Counted from the first letter of the stretch, positions 1 through 9,140 are shown. The stretch is 64,000 bases of DNA from Kaistia defluvii (GCF_040548815.1 NZ_JBEPSM010000002.1:682001-746000), one strand, 5' to 3'. The notes: generated by a model not told the origin, from the letters alone. Numbers and translations: made by a program.

Positions 1-972
1 CTCGAAGCCTTTCGCGAGAGCCTGCCGGACCTGACGCCCAAGGAGATGGAGCCGTCGATCCTGCGAATGCTCGACGCGATCTGGAACGGCCGGACCAATT
101 TCGAGTCCGAGGGCGTCATGGATGCGATCGACGGCAAGCGCCTGAACGTCCTCTACACGGTGGCGATGCCCACCGATCGGCGCGCGCTCGACGTCGTGCT
201 GGTCAGCATCATGGACGTCACCGCGCGCCTCGAGGCCGAGAACGGCCTGCACCAGGCGCAGGCGGAGCTGGCGCATGTCTCCCGCGTGGCGACGCTCGGC
301 GAGTTGACGGTGTCGATCGCGCATGAGGTCAACCAGCCGCTGGCCGGCGTCGTCACCAATGGCGAGGCGGGGCTACGCTGGCTGCGGCGGCCGGAGCCCG
401 ACCTCGGCGAGGTTTCTGCCTCGATCGAGCGGATGATCGCCGATGCGCGGCGCGCCAGCGAGGTCATCAAGCGGCTGCGCGCGCTTTCCAGCAAGGCAAC
501 GCCGCAGCCGACCTCCGTCGACATCAACGAGCTCGTGCAGGATACGCTTACCCTGGTCCAGCGCGAGATCGCGTCCCAGCATGTCGCGCTGCGGCTGTCG
601 CTGGCCGACGGGCTCGGCCGGATATCGGGCGACCGGGTGCAGTTGCAGCAGGTGATCATCAACCTGATCGTCAATGCCATCCAGGCGATGGGCGCCATGC
701 CGGTCGGCTACCGCCAGCTTGCCATCCTCTCCCGGGCGGGCGAAGACGGCGTCGTGCTGGAGATCACCGACACCGGACCGGGCTTCGAGCCCGCCGACGA
801 GGCGCGCCTCTTCGCCGCCTTCTTCACGACCAAGCCGGAGGGGATGGGAATGGGTCTTTCGATCTGCCGTTCGATCGTCGAGGCGCATGGCGGCCGCCTG
901 CGCGCCAGTTCGCCGGCGTCTGGCGGCGCCAGTTTCGAATTCAGCCTTCCCGCCGACAAGGAGGCCGCGTAA
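1..972 (+). CDS. PAS-type sensor histidine kinase, 5' end cut by window
   Basis: The frame is open from the first base, so the gene begins upstream of the window. The visible 323 residues hold the end of a PAS-like sensor segment, a HisKA dimerisation domain with the phospho-accepting His in IAHEVNQPL (about residue 108 counted from base 1), and an HATPase domain with N-box ([11 protein letters not shown]) and G-box (DTGPGF, GMGLSI). It would autophosphorylate on His and pass the phosphate to the regulator that follows. The stop TAA shares one base with the ATG of the FixJ-like gene, so the two are translationally coupled. The HEVNQPLAG form is typical of FixL/NodV-like rhizobial kinases; the signal sensed cannot be told from this fragment. 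Confidence 0.93.
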   Translation, partial: LEAFRESLPDLTPKEMEPSILRMLDAIWNGRTNFESEGVMDAIDGKRLNVLYTVAMPTDRRALDVVLVSIMDVTARLEAENGLHQAQAELAHVSRVATLGELTVSIAHEVNQPLAGVVTNGEAGLRWLRRPEPDLGEVSASIERMIADARRASEVIKRLRALSSKATPQPTSVDINELVQDTLTLVQREIASQHVALRLSLADGLGRISGDRVQLQQVIINLIVNAIQAMGAMPVGYRQLAILSRAGEDGVVLEITDTGPGFEPADEARLFAAFFTTKPEGMGMGLSICRSIVEAHGGRLRASSPASGGASFEFSLPADKEAA

Positions 973-1604
973 TGGCCGATATCGCTCCCCTGGTCTTCGT
1001 CGTCGATGACGACGCATCGCTGCGCGAGGCGCTGGGCAGCCTGTTCCGCTCGGTCGGCATGCGCGTCGAGCTGTTCGGCTCGCCGGCGGAGTTCCTGGCG
1101 CGCGGCGCGATCGACAGCGAAAGCTGCCTCGTGCTCGACATCCGGCTGCCGGGCGTCAGCGGCCTCGATTTCCAGAGCCAGTTGGCCAAGCTCGGCAATA
1201 ACATCCCGATCGTCTTCATGACCGGTCATGGCGACGTGCCGATGTCGGTTCGGGCGATGAAGGCCGGCGCACTGGACTTCCTGATCAAGCCGTTTCGCGA
1301 CCAGGACATGCTCGACGCCGTCTCGAGCGCCCTGGCGAATGACCGGTTGCGCCGCGCCAGCGACGCGCAGCTTTCAACGCTTCGGCAGCGCTATGGCACG
1401 CTGACGGCGCGCGAGCGGGAGGTGCTGGCGCTGGTCACCACCGGGCTGATGAACAAGCAGGTGGCGGGCAAGCTCGGCGTCAGCGAGATCACCGTCAAGA
1501 TCCATCGCGGCCATGTCATGGAGAAGATGGCGGCGCGCTCGCTGGCCGAGCTGGTGAAGATGTATCAGGCGCTCCAGCCCGGGCTCGAAAACCAGCCCGG
1601 CTAA
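972..1604 (+). CDS. FixJ-family response regulator (receiver + LuxR HTH)
   Basis: A 210-residue two-domain regulator. The receiver (about 1-120) has the acidic pocket VDDD, phospho-acceptor Asp56 in LVLDIRLPG, Thr84 in FMTGHGD and Lys106 in LIKPF. A LuxR/FixJ helix-turn-helix follows at about 140-200 (LTAREREVL, then [17 protein letters not shown]). Its ATG overlaps the stop of the upstream kinase, which marks it as the cognate partner. It should bind promoter DNA when phosphorylated. Targets are unknown; the AGTATGATT sequence just downstream (1610-1618) recurs upstream of the hydrolase gene at 5126 and is a candidate binding site. Confidence 0.95.
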   Translation: MADIAPLVFVVDDDASLREALGSLFRSVGMRVELFGSPAEFLARGAIDSESCLVLDIRLPGVSGLDFQSQLAKLGNNIPIVFMTGHGDVPMSVRAMKAGALDFLIKPFRDQDMLDAVSSALANDRLRRASDAQLSTLRQRYGTLTAREREVLALVTTGLMNKQVAGKLGVSEITVKIHRGHVMEKMAARSLAELVKMYQALQPGLENQPG

Positions 1605-1697
1605 ACTTCAGTATGATTCCAATCCGACGCTGCAGGGTGCATTTTGGAAGCATGAAACCGGGCGCATGGGGCGTGTGCCGCTCCCGAAGGAACCGCA

Positions 1698-2066
1698 GTG
1701 TCTCAGGTAAAATCCATAGCCATCGTCGACGATGATGCGTCCGTCCGTGTCGCCACCGAGAGCCTTGTCCGCTCGCTCGGCATGAAGGCGACCACCTTTC
1801 CCTCGGCCGAGGACTATCTGGCGGCGCTCGGCGTCCAGCCGATCGACTGCCTGATCACCGATGTCCAGATGGACGGTATCGGCGGCGTCGAGTTGTCGCA
1901 GATCCTGCGCGAGCGCGGCGACACCACGCCGGTGATCTTCATCACCGCCTTTCCGGATGATCGCATCCGCGACCGCGTCATGGCCGCCGGCGCGATCGGC
2001 TTTCTCGGCAAGCCCTTTGAAGGTCAGGCGCTGATCGATTGCATCGAGATGGCGCTGGTCGCCTGA
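1698..2066 (+). CDS. Single-domain response regulator (receiver only)
   Basis: 122 residues made only of a CheY-like receiver: VDDDASVR pocket, phospho-acceptor Asp55 in LITDVQMDG, Thr83 in FITAFP and Lys105 in GKPF. There is no output domain, so it probably acts as a phosphate sink or by protein contact within the kinase/FixJ system upstream. I chose a GTG start at 1698 because the protein then begins in register with the family. About 90 bases separate it from the FixJ-like gene, and a strong terminator follows directly, so the three genes are likely one transcript or one plus an internal promoter. Confidence 0.9.
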   Translation: MSQVKSIAIVDDDASVRVATESLVRSLGMKATTFPSAEDYLAALGVQPIDCLITDVQMDGIGGVELSQILRERGDTTPVIFITAFPDDRIRDRVMAAGAIGFLGKPFEGQALIDCIEMALVA

Positions 2067-2080
2067 CACAACCCCGCAAA

Positions 2081-2111
2081 CGAAAAGGCCCGCATGTCGC
2101 GGGCCTTTTCG
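2081..2111 (+). terminator. Intrinsic terminator after receiver gene
   Basis: Perfect 13-bp inverted repeat (CGAAAAGGCCCGC / GCGGGCCTTTTCG) with a 5-base loop, starting 14 bases after the stop of the receiver gene. The 3' arm carries a TTTT run. It closes the plus-strand regulator operon and, having an A-run on the 5' side, may also stop the minus-strand flavoprotein transcript that ends at 2151. Confidence 0.85.
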
Positions 2112-2150
2112 TTTGGGGGATCGTCAGGACGGACGCGCGCCGCGTGCCCC

Positions 2151-3845
2151 TCACGCCGTTCCGGCGCGCTGGGCCTTAGCCGCCAGCACGGCATGGATCT
2201 GCGCCACCACCGCCGCGCCCTCGCCAACGGCGGCTGCGATGCGCTTGGTCGAGCCCGAGCGGACATCGCCGATCGCGAACACGCCCGGCAGGCTGGTTTC
2301 CAGCGGATAGGCCGTGCGGTCGGGCGCGGTCTGCCGGGTGCCGACATCGGCGCCGGTCCGAACGAAGCCATGCCCGTCGCGCTCGACGCAGTCTTCGATC
2401 CAGGCCGCGTTCGGATCCGCGCCGATGAACAGGAACAGATGCCGCAGCGGGCGGCGGTCATCGGTGCTGGTCAGGCGATTGTGGATCACCGCCGCCGTCA
2501 GACCGGATTCGCGGTCGCCATCCAGCTCGGTGATCTCGCATTCCGCGTGCAGTTCGACATTCGGCAGCGCGGCGATGCGGTCGATCAGATAGCGCGACAT
2601 GGTCGCTTCAAGGCCGTCGCGGCGCACGATCAGGTGCAGGCGCTTTACGCGCGGCGCCAGGAAGGCGACGGCCTGTCCGGCCGAATTGCCGCCGCCCACT
2701 AGGGCGATCTCCTCGCCCTCGCAAAGCTTCGCCTCGATCGGCGACGCCCAGTAGGCGACGCCGGCGCCCTCGAAATCGGCGAGGTTGGCGATGGCAGGGC
2801 GGCGGTAGCGCGCGCCCGAAGCGATGACGACCGTGTGGGCCTGAATCTCGCGGCCATCGGTCAACGTCAGCCGCAGGGGCGCCGTGCCGATATCCGAGGG
2901 ATCCGGGCAATCGAGCCTTGCGACGGCAAGCGGGACGGCGATTTCGGCGCCGAACTTGAGCGCCTGGTCGAAGGCGCTGCTGGCCAACGCCTGGCCGGAT
3001 ATGCCGGCGGGAAAGCCGAGATAGTTCTCGATCCGCGCCGAAGCGCCGGCCTGGCCGCCGATGGCGCGCTCGTCGAGCACGAGGACGCTCAAGCCTTCGG
3101 AGGCGGCATAGACGGCGGCGGCGAGGCCGGACGGTCCAGCGCCGACGATCGCGACGTCATAGAGCTTTGCCGGATCGAGCGCGGGCGTGATGCCGAGGCA
3201 GAGCCCAACCTCGATATCGCTGGGACGGCGAAGCACCGTGCCGGCCGGGCATACCATCAGGGGCAGCTCCGAAGGCTGCACGCCCAGATGCTCGACCAGC
3301 GCGCGGCCTTCCGCGTCCAGCGACGCGTCGAGTACCACATGGGGATAGCCGTTGCGGGTGAGAAAGCCGCGCAGGCGGACGATCTCGGGAGCGTCCGGCG
3401 CGCCGATGAGCACGGGACCACCGCTGCCGGCGTCGATCAGGGCGACTCGGCGCAGGATGAAGGCCCGCATGATGATCTCGCCGATCTCGGCGGAGCCGAT
3501 CACCAGCGCGCGCAGATGCGCGGCGTCAAAGGGAATGGCGAGGCAGCCCTCGGGACCGGCGCGGCCGCCGGCCAGCGCAGGACGGCCGGCAAGCTGGCTG
3601 ATCTCGCCGGAGAACTGGCCGGCCTCATGCGTCGTGATGACGGTATCGCCGGAAAATCCGGACCGGCTGAAGACTTCGAGCGAGCCTTCGAGGACAAGCC
3701 AGGTCGGGACGTTGTGCGCCCCGATGGCGAAGATGGGCGCCCCGGCGGCGAAACGCGGCACCAGCGCGCTGGCGAAGCGTTTCGCCATCGCCACCTGCGC
3801 CGGCGAGAGCACCGGAAACATTTGCGCATCCCGCAAGCTGGCCAT
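2151..3845 (-). CDS. cNMP-binding domain / thioredoxin-reductase-like flavoprotein
   Basis: A 564-residue fusion. Residues about 15-130 resemble a Crp-type cyclic-nucleotide-binding domain (GQFSGEISQLAGRPA). About 145-220 resembles a thioredoxin-fold spacer. From about 230 on it is a class II pyridine-nucleotide-disulfide reductase: FAD motif VGAGPSG (234-240), NADPH motif GGGNSAG (384-390), and a C-terminal FAD segment GDVRSGSTKR. The position where true thioredoxin reductases carry CxTC reads AYWASP (364-369), so the usual redox disulfide is absent; this is a known feature of this fused family as I recall it. A flavin-dependent redox role is likely; thioredoxin as substrate is not supported. 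The UBP zinc-finger gene lies just upstream on the same strand. Confidence 0.88.
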   Translation of the reverse strand: MASLRDAQMFPVLSPAQVAMAKRFASALVPRFAAGAPIFAIGAHNVPTWLVLEGSLEVFSRSGFSGDTVITTHEAGQFSGEISQLAGRPALAGGRAGPEGCLAIPFDAAHLRALVIGSAEIGEIIMRAFILRRVALIDAGSGGPVLIGAPDAPEIVRLRGFLTRNGYPHVVLDASLDAEGRALVEHLGVQPSELPLMVCPAGTVLRRPSDIEVGLCLGITPALDPAKLYDVAIVGAGPSGLAAAVYAASEGLSVLVLDERAIGGQAGASARIENYLGFPAGISGQALASSAFDQALKFGAEIAVPLAVARLDCPDPSDIGTAPLRLTLTDGREIQAHTVVIASGARYRRPAIANLADFEGAGVAYWASPIEAKLCEGEEIALVGGGNSAGQAVAFLAPRVKRLHLIVRRDGLEATMSRYLIDRIAALPNVELHAECEITELDGDRESGLTAAVIHNRLTSTDDRRPLRHLFLFIGADPNAAWIEDCVERDGHGFVRTGADVGTRQTAPDRTAYPLETSLPGVFAIGDVRSGSTKRIAAAVGEGAAVVAQIHAVLAAKAQRAGTA

Positions 3846-3912
3846 GGCATCCTCATGAGACGAGGGCGCTGTTTCGCGCCGGACTGCAGGGAAAAGGCGC
3901 CGGAAGCCGGCG

Positions 3913-4218
3913 TCAGTAATAGCGCGGGATCGGCCCGACCTGCGGGGTCTGGTTGGGCAGCGTCACCATGATCGCGTCGACATAGCACCAGCCCCAGCCT
4001 TCCGGCGGATCGTAGCCTTCGATGATCGGGTGGCGGGTGGCGTGGAAATGCGCCGTCGCGTGGCGGCCGGGCGAGTCGTCGCAGCAGCCGACATGGCCGC
4101 ATTGCCGGCAAAGCCGCAGATGCACCCATTCCTGGCCGATCTTCAGGCACTCCTCGCAGCCCTTGCTGCCGGGGGTGACGGTCCGGATGGTGTCAACGTG
4201 ATGGCACTGCATCGACAT
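3913..4218 (-). CDS. UBP-type zinc finger protein
   Basis: A 101-residue protein that is almost entirely one ZnF-UBP domain: CEEC, then LRLCRQCGHVGCCDDSPG, then HATAHFHATRHPII, which supply the Cys and His zinc ligands. In eukaryotes this fold binds ubiquitin C-termini; in bacteria its role is not known. It sits about 70 bases upstream of the cNMP/thioredoxin-reductase-like gene in the same direction, and this pairing suggests a shared function, perhaps as a small partner of the flavoprotein. The ATG is preceded by GGAGATGA at good ribosome-binding distance. Confidence 0.88.
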   Translation of the reverse strand: MSMQCHHVDTIRTVTPGSKGCEECLKIGQEWVHLRLCRQCGHVGCCDDSPGRHATAHFHATRHPIIEGYDPPEGWGWCYVDAIMVTLPNQTPQVGPIPRYY

Positions 4219-4304
4219 GGTTCATCTCCAGGTGGGCGGTTGGCAAAAGGACGGGAAGAGACGAGGGCGCCACGCGGGGGGACGCGGCGCCCTCAAGGCC
4301 TGGC

Positions 4305-5126
4305 CTAGGCGCGGATGAAGGCCAGGACGTCGGCGTTGAACTTGTCGGCCTCGGTTTCGGCGAGGCCATGCGGCGCGCCCGGATAGACCTTGAGCTCGGC
4401 GCCCTTGACGATCTTGGCCGTCTTCAGGCCGGCGGCCGCGATCGGCACGATCTGGTCGGCGTCGCCATGGATGACCAGGGTTGGCTTGTCGATCTTCTCC
4501 AGGTCCTCGGTGTAGTCGACTTCGGAGAACTCGCGGATGCAGTCATATTCGCCCTTGATGCTGCCCATCATGCCGAGCCGCCAGAAGTTCTCGCGCAGGC
4601 CTTCATTGACCTTGGCGCCTTCCTTGTTGAAGCCGTAGAACGGCATCGACAGGTCCTTGAAGAACTGCGAGCGGTCGCCGGCGGTACCCTTGCGGATACC
4701 GTCGAACGCTTCGAGCGGCGTGCCTTCCGGGTTGGCCTCGGTCTTCAGCATCAGCGGCGGGACGGCGCCGACGAGCACCATCTTGGCGACTCGGCTGGTG
4801 CCATGGCGGCCGACATAATGCGCGATCTCGCCGCCGCCGGTCGAATGGCCGACCAGCACGACATCGCGCAGGTCGAGCGCCTCGATCAGTTCCGCCAGGT
4901 CGTCGGCATACTGGTCCATGTTGTTGCCGTCCCAGGGCTGGTCGGAGAGGCCATGGCCGCGACGGTCATGGGCGATGACGCGAAAGCCCTGCGAGCCGAA
5001 GAACAGCATCTGCGGTGCCCAGGCGTCGCCGGCCAGCGGCCAGCCATGCGAGAACAGGATAGGCTGGCCGGTGCCCCAGTCCTTGTAGGAGATGGTGGTG
5101 CCGTCTTTGACCTGGAACGTGCTCAT
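4305..5126 (-). CDS. Alpha/beta hydrolase, non-heme chloroperoxidase-like
   Basis: A 273-residue alpha/beta hydrolase. The catalytic triad is visible: Ser95 in the nucleophile elbow GHSTGGG, Asp224 in HGDADQIVP, His253 in [12 protein letters not shown] (27-30) gives the oxyanion loop and HDRRGHG (53-59) the family signature. These proteins are cytoplasmic esterases or perhydrolases often called arylesterase or chloroperoxidase. The frame is open for 60 more codons upstream, but ATG 5126 has a clean GGAGAGAG site 6-8 bases before it and starts the family domain at once, so I used it. A 16-bp palindrome lies 117 bases upstream. Its company in a peroxide/sulfur-redox block suggests a stress role. 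Confidence 0.9.
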   Translation of the reverse strand: MSTFQVKDGTTISYKDWGTGQPILFSHGWPLAGDAWAPQMLFFGSQGFRVIAHDRRGHGLSDQPWDGNNMDQYADDLAELIEALDLRDVVLVGHSTGGGEIAHYVGRHGTSRVAKMVLVGAVPPLMLKTEANPEGTPLEAFDGIRKGTAGDRSQFFKDLSMPFYGFNKEGAKVNEGLRENFWRLGMMGSIKGEYDCIREFSEVDYTEDLEKIDKPTLVIHGDADQIVPIAAAGLKTAKIVKGAELKVYPGAPHGLAETEADKFNADVLAFIRA

Positions 5127-5242
5127 GGATCTCTCTCCGCTGGGAATCTCTGGGAACCGGCTCGCTGCCGGCTGGGTGTTGATGACAGGGACAGCATGGG
5201 ACACACCCCGCCCGTGAACCATTCTATGTAGGGTTGTCCCAA

Positions 5243-5258
5243 TCATACTTGAGTATGA
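5243..5258. promoter_or_regulatory. Palindromic operator candidate TCATACT-N2-AGTATGA
   Basis: Inverted repeat with 7-bp arms and a TG centre, in the promoter region of the hydrolase gene (start 5126, minus strand). Read on the minus strand it gives AAGTATGATT, and AGTATGATT occurs again at 1610-1618, ahead of the single-domain receiver gene. A LuxR-type regulator such as the FixJ-like protein at 972 is a possible binder; this is inference. Confidence 0.45.
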
Positions 5259-5319
5259 GCCCGCCTCGGGACGGAGCGCCGCCGGGGAGGGAACATGGCT
5301 GGTCAATGCAGCGGCAAGG

Positions 5320-5393
5320 GTCCCGATCCCTAGGCGCCGCCGAAGGGGGACCTAGGGCTCGCACGGACGGGGAAAACCCCCGTCCCGATTTTT
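5320..5393 (+). ncRNA. Candidate small RNA ending in an intrinsic terminator
   Basis: No protein gene on the plus strand leads into this point, yet there is a well-formed plus-strand terminator: GGACGGGG (5365-5372), loop AAAAC, CCCCGTCC (5378-5385), then CGATTTTT. Immediately upstream is a second stem, CCCTAGG (5328-5334) with CCTAGGG (5351-5357). On the minus strand the hairpin has no U-run after it, so it is a poor terminator for the MBL gene that ends at 5421. The 5' end cannot be placed from sequence. Alternative: a leftover terminator of a lost gene. Confidence 0.4.
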
Positions 5394-5420
5394 GCGAAAC
5401 GCGGTGTGCGCCCGCGCGCC

Positions 5421-6458
5421 TCAGGACGCGACGGGGCCGCCGGCCTTCTTCCAGGCGTCGATGCCGCCTTCGATGTGGCAGGCCGTCTTCAACCCGACAT
5501 CCTGGGCCGCCTGCACGGCCATGGCCGAGCGTTCGCCGAAGGCGCAGTAGAAGATGATCCGCTTGCCGGCGGAGACGGCCAGCGCATGCAGCAGGCCACC
5601 GGCATCAAAGTTTTCCTGCAGGGCCGGGTAGGGTGCATGGATCGAGCCGGGAATGACGCCGTGGCGCTCGCGCTCGCTCTTCTCGCGCAAATCGACCAGC
5701 GTCACGTCGGTGCGGCCGCGCAGGTCGAGCGCCTGCGTCGCCGAGACGGCCCAGCCCTTGCGGGCTATCTCGTCCTGATGAAGCCCGATATGGACATTGG
5801 CCGGCACGGCGACATCCATCATCTTCGGGTTGGGCAGGTTCAGGTTGTTCATCAGCTGGACATATTCGTCGATCGACTTCACCCGCAGGCGCGGGTTGAA
5901 GCGCTTTTCCTCGCCGATGGTGGAGACCGTGTCGCCCTTGTAGTCATGCGCCGGGTAGAGCAGCGTCTCGTCCGGCAGGCGCAGCAGCTTGTTGAAGATC
6001 GAGTCATACTGCGCGCGGGGATCGCCGTTCTGGAAATCGGTGCGTCCGGTGCCGCGGATCAGCAGCGTGTCGCCGGTGAAGACCCTTCCGCCCATCACAT
6101 AGGAATAGGAATCGTCGGTGTGGCCCGGCGTGTAGAGCACGTCGAGGCTCAGGCCCTCGATGGTGACCCGGTCGCCCTCGGAAACGCGCATGGCGACGAC
6201 GTCGGCCTTGGTCTGCTCGCCCATGACGGTGATGCACTGGGTATGGTCGCGCAGCGCGCCGAGGCCGGTGATGTGGTCGGCGTGCAGGTGGGTATCGACC
6301 GCCTTGACCAGCTTCAGGTCGAGCTCGCGCACCAGCTGCAGGTAGCGGTCGACCTTTTCCAGCACCGGATCGATGATCAGGGCTTCGCCGCCCGGCCGGC
6401 TGGCGAGCAGATAGGTGTAGGTGCCGGAAACGCTATCGAACAGCTGCCGGAAGATCAT
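5421..6458 (-). CDS. MBL-fold metallohydrolase with rhodanese domain (persulfide dioxygenase-like)
   Basis: 345 residues in two parts. The metallo-beta-lactamase fold (about 1-240) has metal ligands in THLHADH (His57, His59, Asp61, His62), His113 in PGHTDD, Asp130 in FTGDT and His171 in PAHDY. The C-terminal rhodanese domain (about 245-345) has the active-site Cys305 in YCAFGERSA. This is the layout of ETHE1/BlcB-like proteins that oxidise glutathione persulfide or handle sulfane sulfur. I start at ATG 6458, which has GGAG seven bases upstream; the open frame runs 21 codons further without a ribosome site. It lies between the hydrolase and the peroxiredoxin, all on one strand, which fits reactive sulfur and oxygen detoxification. 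Confidence 0.9.
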   Translation of the reverse strand: MIFRQLFDSVSGTYTYLLASRPGGEALIIDPVLEKVDRYLQLVRELDLKLVKAVDTHLHADHITGLGALRDHTQCITVMGEQTKADVVAMRVSEGDRVTIEGLSLDVLYTPGHTDDSYSYVMGGRVFTGDTLLIRGTGRTDFQNGDPRAQYDSIFNKLLRLPDETLLYPAHDYKGDTVSTIGEEKRFNPRLRVKSIDEYVQLMNNLNLPNPKMMDVAVPANVHIGLHQDEIARKGWAVSATQALDLRGRTDVTLVDLREKSERERHGVIPGSIHAPYPALQENFDAGGLLHALAVSAGKRIIFYCAFGERSAMAVQAAQDVGLKTACHIEGGIDAWKKAGGPVAS

Positions 6459-6594
6459 GGTCCGCTCCATCGGTTGGAAAAGGATTCCGCCGAACGCCGG
6501 GACGCGGCGACAGTCTATCATGTCCGCGATTTCCTGGGGATCCGGCTTGGCAAAGGGGCGGCGGGGACGGGTGAACCGTCCCCGCCGGGTTCGC

Positions 6595-7260
6595 CTAGGT
6601 CAGGACGGGCTGCGGCACGATGCGGATATAGGGCTTCGGCTCCTTCCAGCCCTGCGGATAGAGCTGCTTTGCCTCGTCGTTGGAGACGGAGCCGGCGATG
6701 ATCACGTCGTCGCCCGGCTTCCAGTTGACCGGCGTGGCGAGGCGATGCTTGGCCGTCAGCTGCAGCGAGTCGACGACGCGGAGCACCTCGTCGAAGTTGC
6801 GGCCCGTGGTCATCGGATAGGCAATGACGAGCTTGATCTTCTTGTCCGGCCCGATGACGTAGACATTGCGGACGGTCTGGTTGTCGGCGGCGGTGCGGCC
6901 ATCGGACGTGTCGCCCGCGGCGGCGGGCAGCATGTCATAGGCCTTGGAGACGGCGAGGGTCGGATCGCCGATCATCGGGAAGTTCGGGGCCATGCCCTGC
7001 GTCTCGGCAATATCCCTGGCCCAGCCGGCGTGCTTGTCGACCGGGTCGACGCTGAGCCCGATGATCTTGACGCCGCGCTTGTCGAATTCCGGCTTCAGCC
7101 GCGCCATGTAGCCGAGCTCGGTGGTGCAGACCGGCGTGTAGTCCTTGGGGTGCGAGAACAGGATGCCCCAATCCTTGCCCAGCCACTCGTGAAACGAGAT
7201 TGGGCCCTGGGTGGTCTCGGCGGTGAAGTCCGGGGCGAGGTCGTTGATGCGAAGCGACAT
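6595..7260 (-). CDS. Peroxiredoxin, 1-Cys (Prx6) type
   Basis: 221 residues, the usual length of Prx6-class peroxiredoxins. The peroxidatic Cys45 sits in the invariant PVCTTELG with Thr42 and Pro43 at the expected places. The long C-terminal part (PVNWKPGDDVIIAG) is the Prx6 dimerisation arm. It reduces hydrogen peroxide and organic hydroperoxides in the cytoplasm using low-molecular-weight thiols. The start ATG has GGGAA upstream. It heads the minus-strand redox block and is divergent from the BTAD regulator gene, which may share its promoter region (7261-7373). Confidence 0.93.
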   Translation of the reverse strand: MSLRINDLAPDFTAETTQGPISFHEWLGKDWGILFSHPKDYTPVCTTELGYMARLKPEFDKRGVKIIGLSVDPVDKHAGWARDIAETQGMAPNFPMIGDPTLAVSKAYDMLPAAAGDTSDGRTAADNQTVRNVYVIGPDKKIKLVIAYPMTTGRNFDEVLRVVDSLQLTAKHRLATPVNWKPGDDVIIAGSVSNDEAKQLYPQGWKEPKPYIRIVPQPVLT

Positions 7261-7373
7261 GATGTTTCCCTTCCTGGTTGAACGTGTCGAGGAGGGCAGG
7301 ATACGAATGCGCTGTTCCGCGAGCGTTCCCCGACGTAAAAAGCGTTGCGGCGAGTCTCTGGGGCGCCGGATCC

Positions 7374-9113
7374 ATGGCTGGCTGGGGATGCAGGGTGCGG
7401 CTTTTCATTCAATTACTGGGGCGCTTCGGCGTCCGCCTTGATGGCGAAGAGGTGCCATCGATCGCCTGGAAGCGGGATCGCGCGGCGGCCCTGATCAAGC
7501 TGCTGGCCGTATCGCCGCAGCACCGTATCCATCGCGAGCAGATCATGGAGGCGTTCTGGCCCGACCAGGACGTCGAGCTGGCCGGCGCCAATCTGCGCAA
7601 GGCGATCCATTTCGCCCGCCGCGCCATGGGCACGCAGGATCTGATCACGGTGACCCGCGAGATCGTCGCCTTTGCCGATGAGGTGCAGCTCGAGACCGAC
7701 ATGGAGCGTTTCGAGGCGGCCGCGACGCAGGCGCTGCGGAGCGGCGATCCGGCGGAATGCGAAGCGGCGGCCGATCTTTATGGCGGCATACTGCTGCCCG
7801 ACGATCGGTTCCTCGAATGGCTGGACGCCCCGCGCGAGCGATTGCAGCAGCTCTATGCCGCCGTGCTGCGCAAGGGCCGGCTCTGGCGCCGCCTGATCGC
7901 GCTCGACCCGACCGATGAAGAGGCCCAGCGGGCGCTGATGCAGGCGGCGCTCGACGCCGGCAATCGCGGCGAGGCGATCCGCCAGTTCGACCAGTTGCGC
8001 GAGCGGCTGCATGCCGAACTGGGCGTCGGCCCGAGCAAGGCCTCGATCGAGCTCTATGAGCGGGCACTGGCGCTATCCGGCGCCGAGCCGGCATCGCCCG
8101 CGGAACGCATCCGCGCCTCGCTCGCCTGGGCGCTGGTGCATCTGCAGAGCGGCGAGTTCGACAAGGCGGCCGAGCTGGCGCGCGAAACCCGCGCGCAGGC
8201 GCTGGGTGGCGGCTTGGCCCGCGAGGTCGGCGAGGCGGGCGCCGTGCTCGGCCTGACCGCGCATATGCAGGGCCGCTGGCCGGAACTGTTCCGCAGCGAA
8301 TTCACCGAATGGGTGCGCAGCCGCGACGAGTTCGTCCCCTCCGTCTTCGACGGGCACCTGTGCCTCGCCGAATTCTGCCTGTGCGACGCCAAGGGCCACG
8401 CCGCGATCGCTCGATCGGCGCAGGAGCTGATGTGCGTCGCGGAGGATGCCGACTCGGTCGCCGGCCGCGCCCTGGCCGGGCTGATCCTGGGCGAGATTGC
8501 CCGCTGCGCCGGTGACCTCGAGGAGGCGGAGACGCATCTGAACGAGGCCGAGCGCCTGCATGCCGGCGCCAATGCCCTGTCGGGCCGGGTTCTCGTCCTG
8601 GAGCGCCTGGCCGAGATTGCGCTGGCGCGCGGCCAGAAATGGCAGGCGAGCCGGCTGGTCCAGCGGGCGCTGGGCGACGCGACGCAATCCTGGCTGTCCA
8701 ACCATCTGCTGCTTCGCCTGCAGGCTCTGGCCGTCCGGGCGGCGACGACGCCGGAGAAGGTCGAGGAAGCGATCCTGACGGGCGACCGCCTGCTGACGCC
8801 GGGCGCCTGCCAGCCCTGTTCGATGGGCCTTCGCATCGCCTCGGCGGTCGCGCTGACGCAGGCCGGAGAGATGGAACAGGTCGATCGCCGGCTCAACGAG
8901 GCCGAGCGCATCGCCGGCATGTGGCAGGGCGGGCCGTGGGCGGCCGCCCTGTGGGAGGCGCGCGGCATCCAGCGGCAGGCGCAATCCAACAAGGTGCGGG
9001 CGCTCGCCGCCTTCGCGGAGGCCGCCGCCCGCTACGAGGATCTGGGCCGGCCCCTGGACCAGTCGCGCTGCCTGGAGCGGATGGCCGCGGTGATGCCGGC
9101 CGCCGGCGCCTGA
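7374..9113 (+). CDS. BTAD (SARP-like) transcriptional regulator
   Basis: About 579 residues. The first 100 form an OmpR/SARP-like winged helix (FIQLLGRFGVRLDG, KRDRAAALIKLLAVSP, HREQIMEAFWPD, ANLRKAIHFARRAMG), followed by a bacterial transcriptional activator domain (BTAD, about 105-250: DRFLEWLDAPRERLQQLYAAVL) and a long helical tetratricopeptide-like region. No ATPase domain is present. It should bind DNA and activate genes; the divergent peroxiredoxin and redox block are natural candidates. The start is uncertain: TTG 7278, ATG 7374 and GTG 7395 all keep the frame, and the family domain begins near 7400, so I prefer 7374 or 7395. Confidence 0.82.
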   Translation: MAGWGCRVRLFIQLLGRFGVRLDGEEVPSIAWKRDRAAALIKLLAVSPQHRIHREQIMEAFWPDQDVELAGANLRKAIHFARRAMGTQDLITVTREIVAFADEVQLETDMERFEAAATQALRSGDPAECEAAADLYGGILLPDDRFLEWLDAPRERLQQLYAAVLRKGRLWRRLIALDPTDEEAQRALMQAALDAGNRGEAIRQFDQLRERLHAELGVGPSKASIELYERALALSGAEPASPAERIRASLAWALVHLQSGEFDKAAELARETRAQALGGGLAREVGEAGAVLGLTAHMQGRWPELFRSEFTEWVRSRDEFVPSVFDGHLCLAEFCLCDAKGHAAIARSAQELMCVAEDADSVAGRALAGLILGEIARCAGDLEEAETHLNEAERLHAGANALSGRVLVLERLAEIALARGQKWQASRLVQRALGDATQSWLSNHLLLRLQALAVRAATTPEKVEEAILTGDRLLTPGACQPCSMGLRIASAVALTQAGEMEQVDRRLNEAERIAGMWQGGPWAAALWEARGIQRQAQSNKVRALAAFAEAAARYEDLGRPLDQSRCLERMAAVMPAAGA

Positions 9114-9140
9114 TCGTCCGGCAGTCCCAATCGATCGCCT

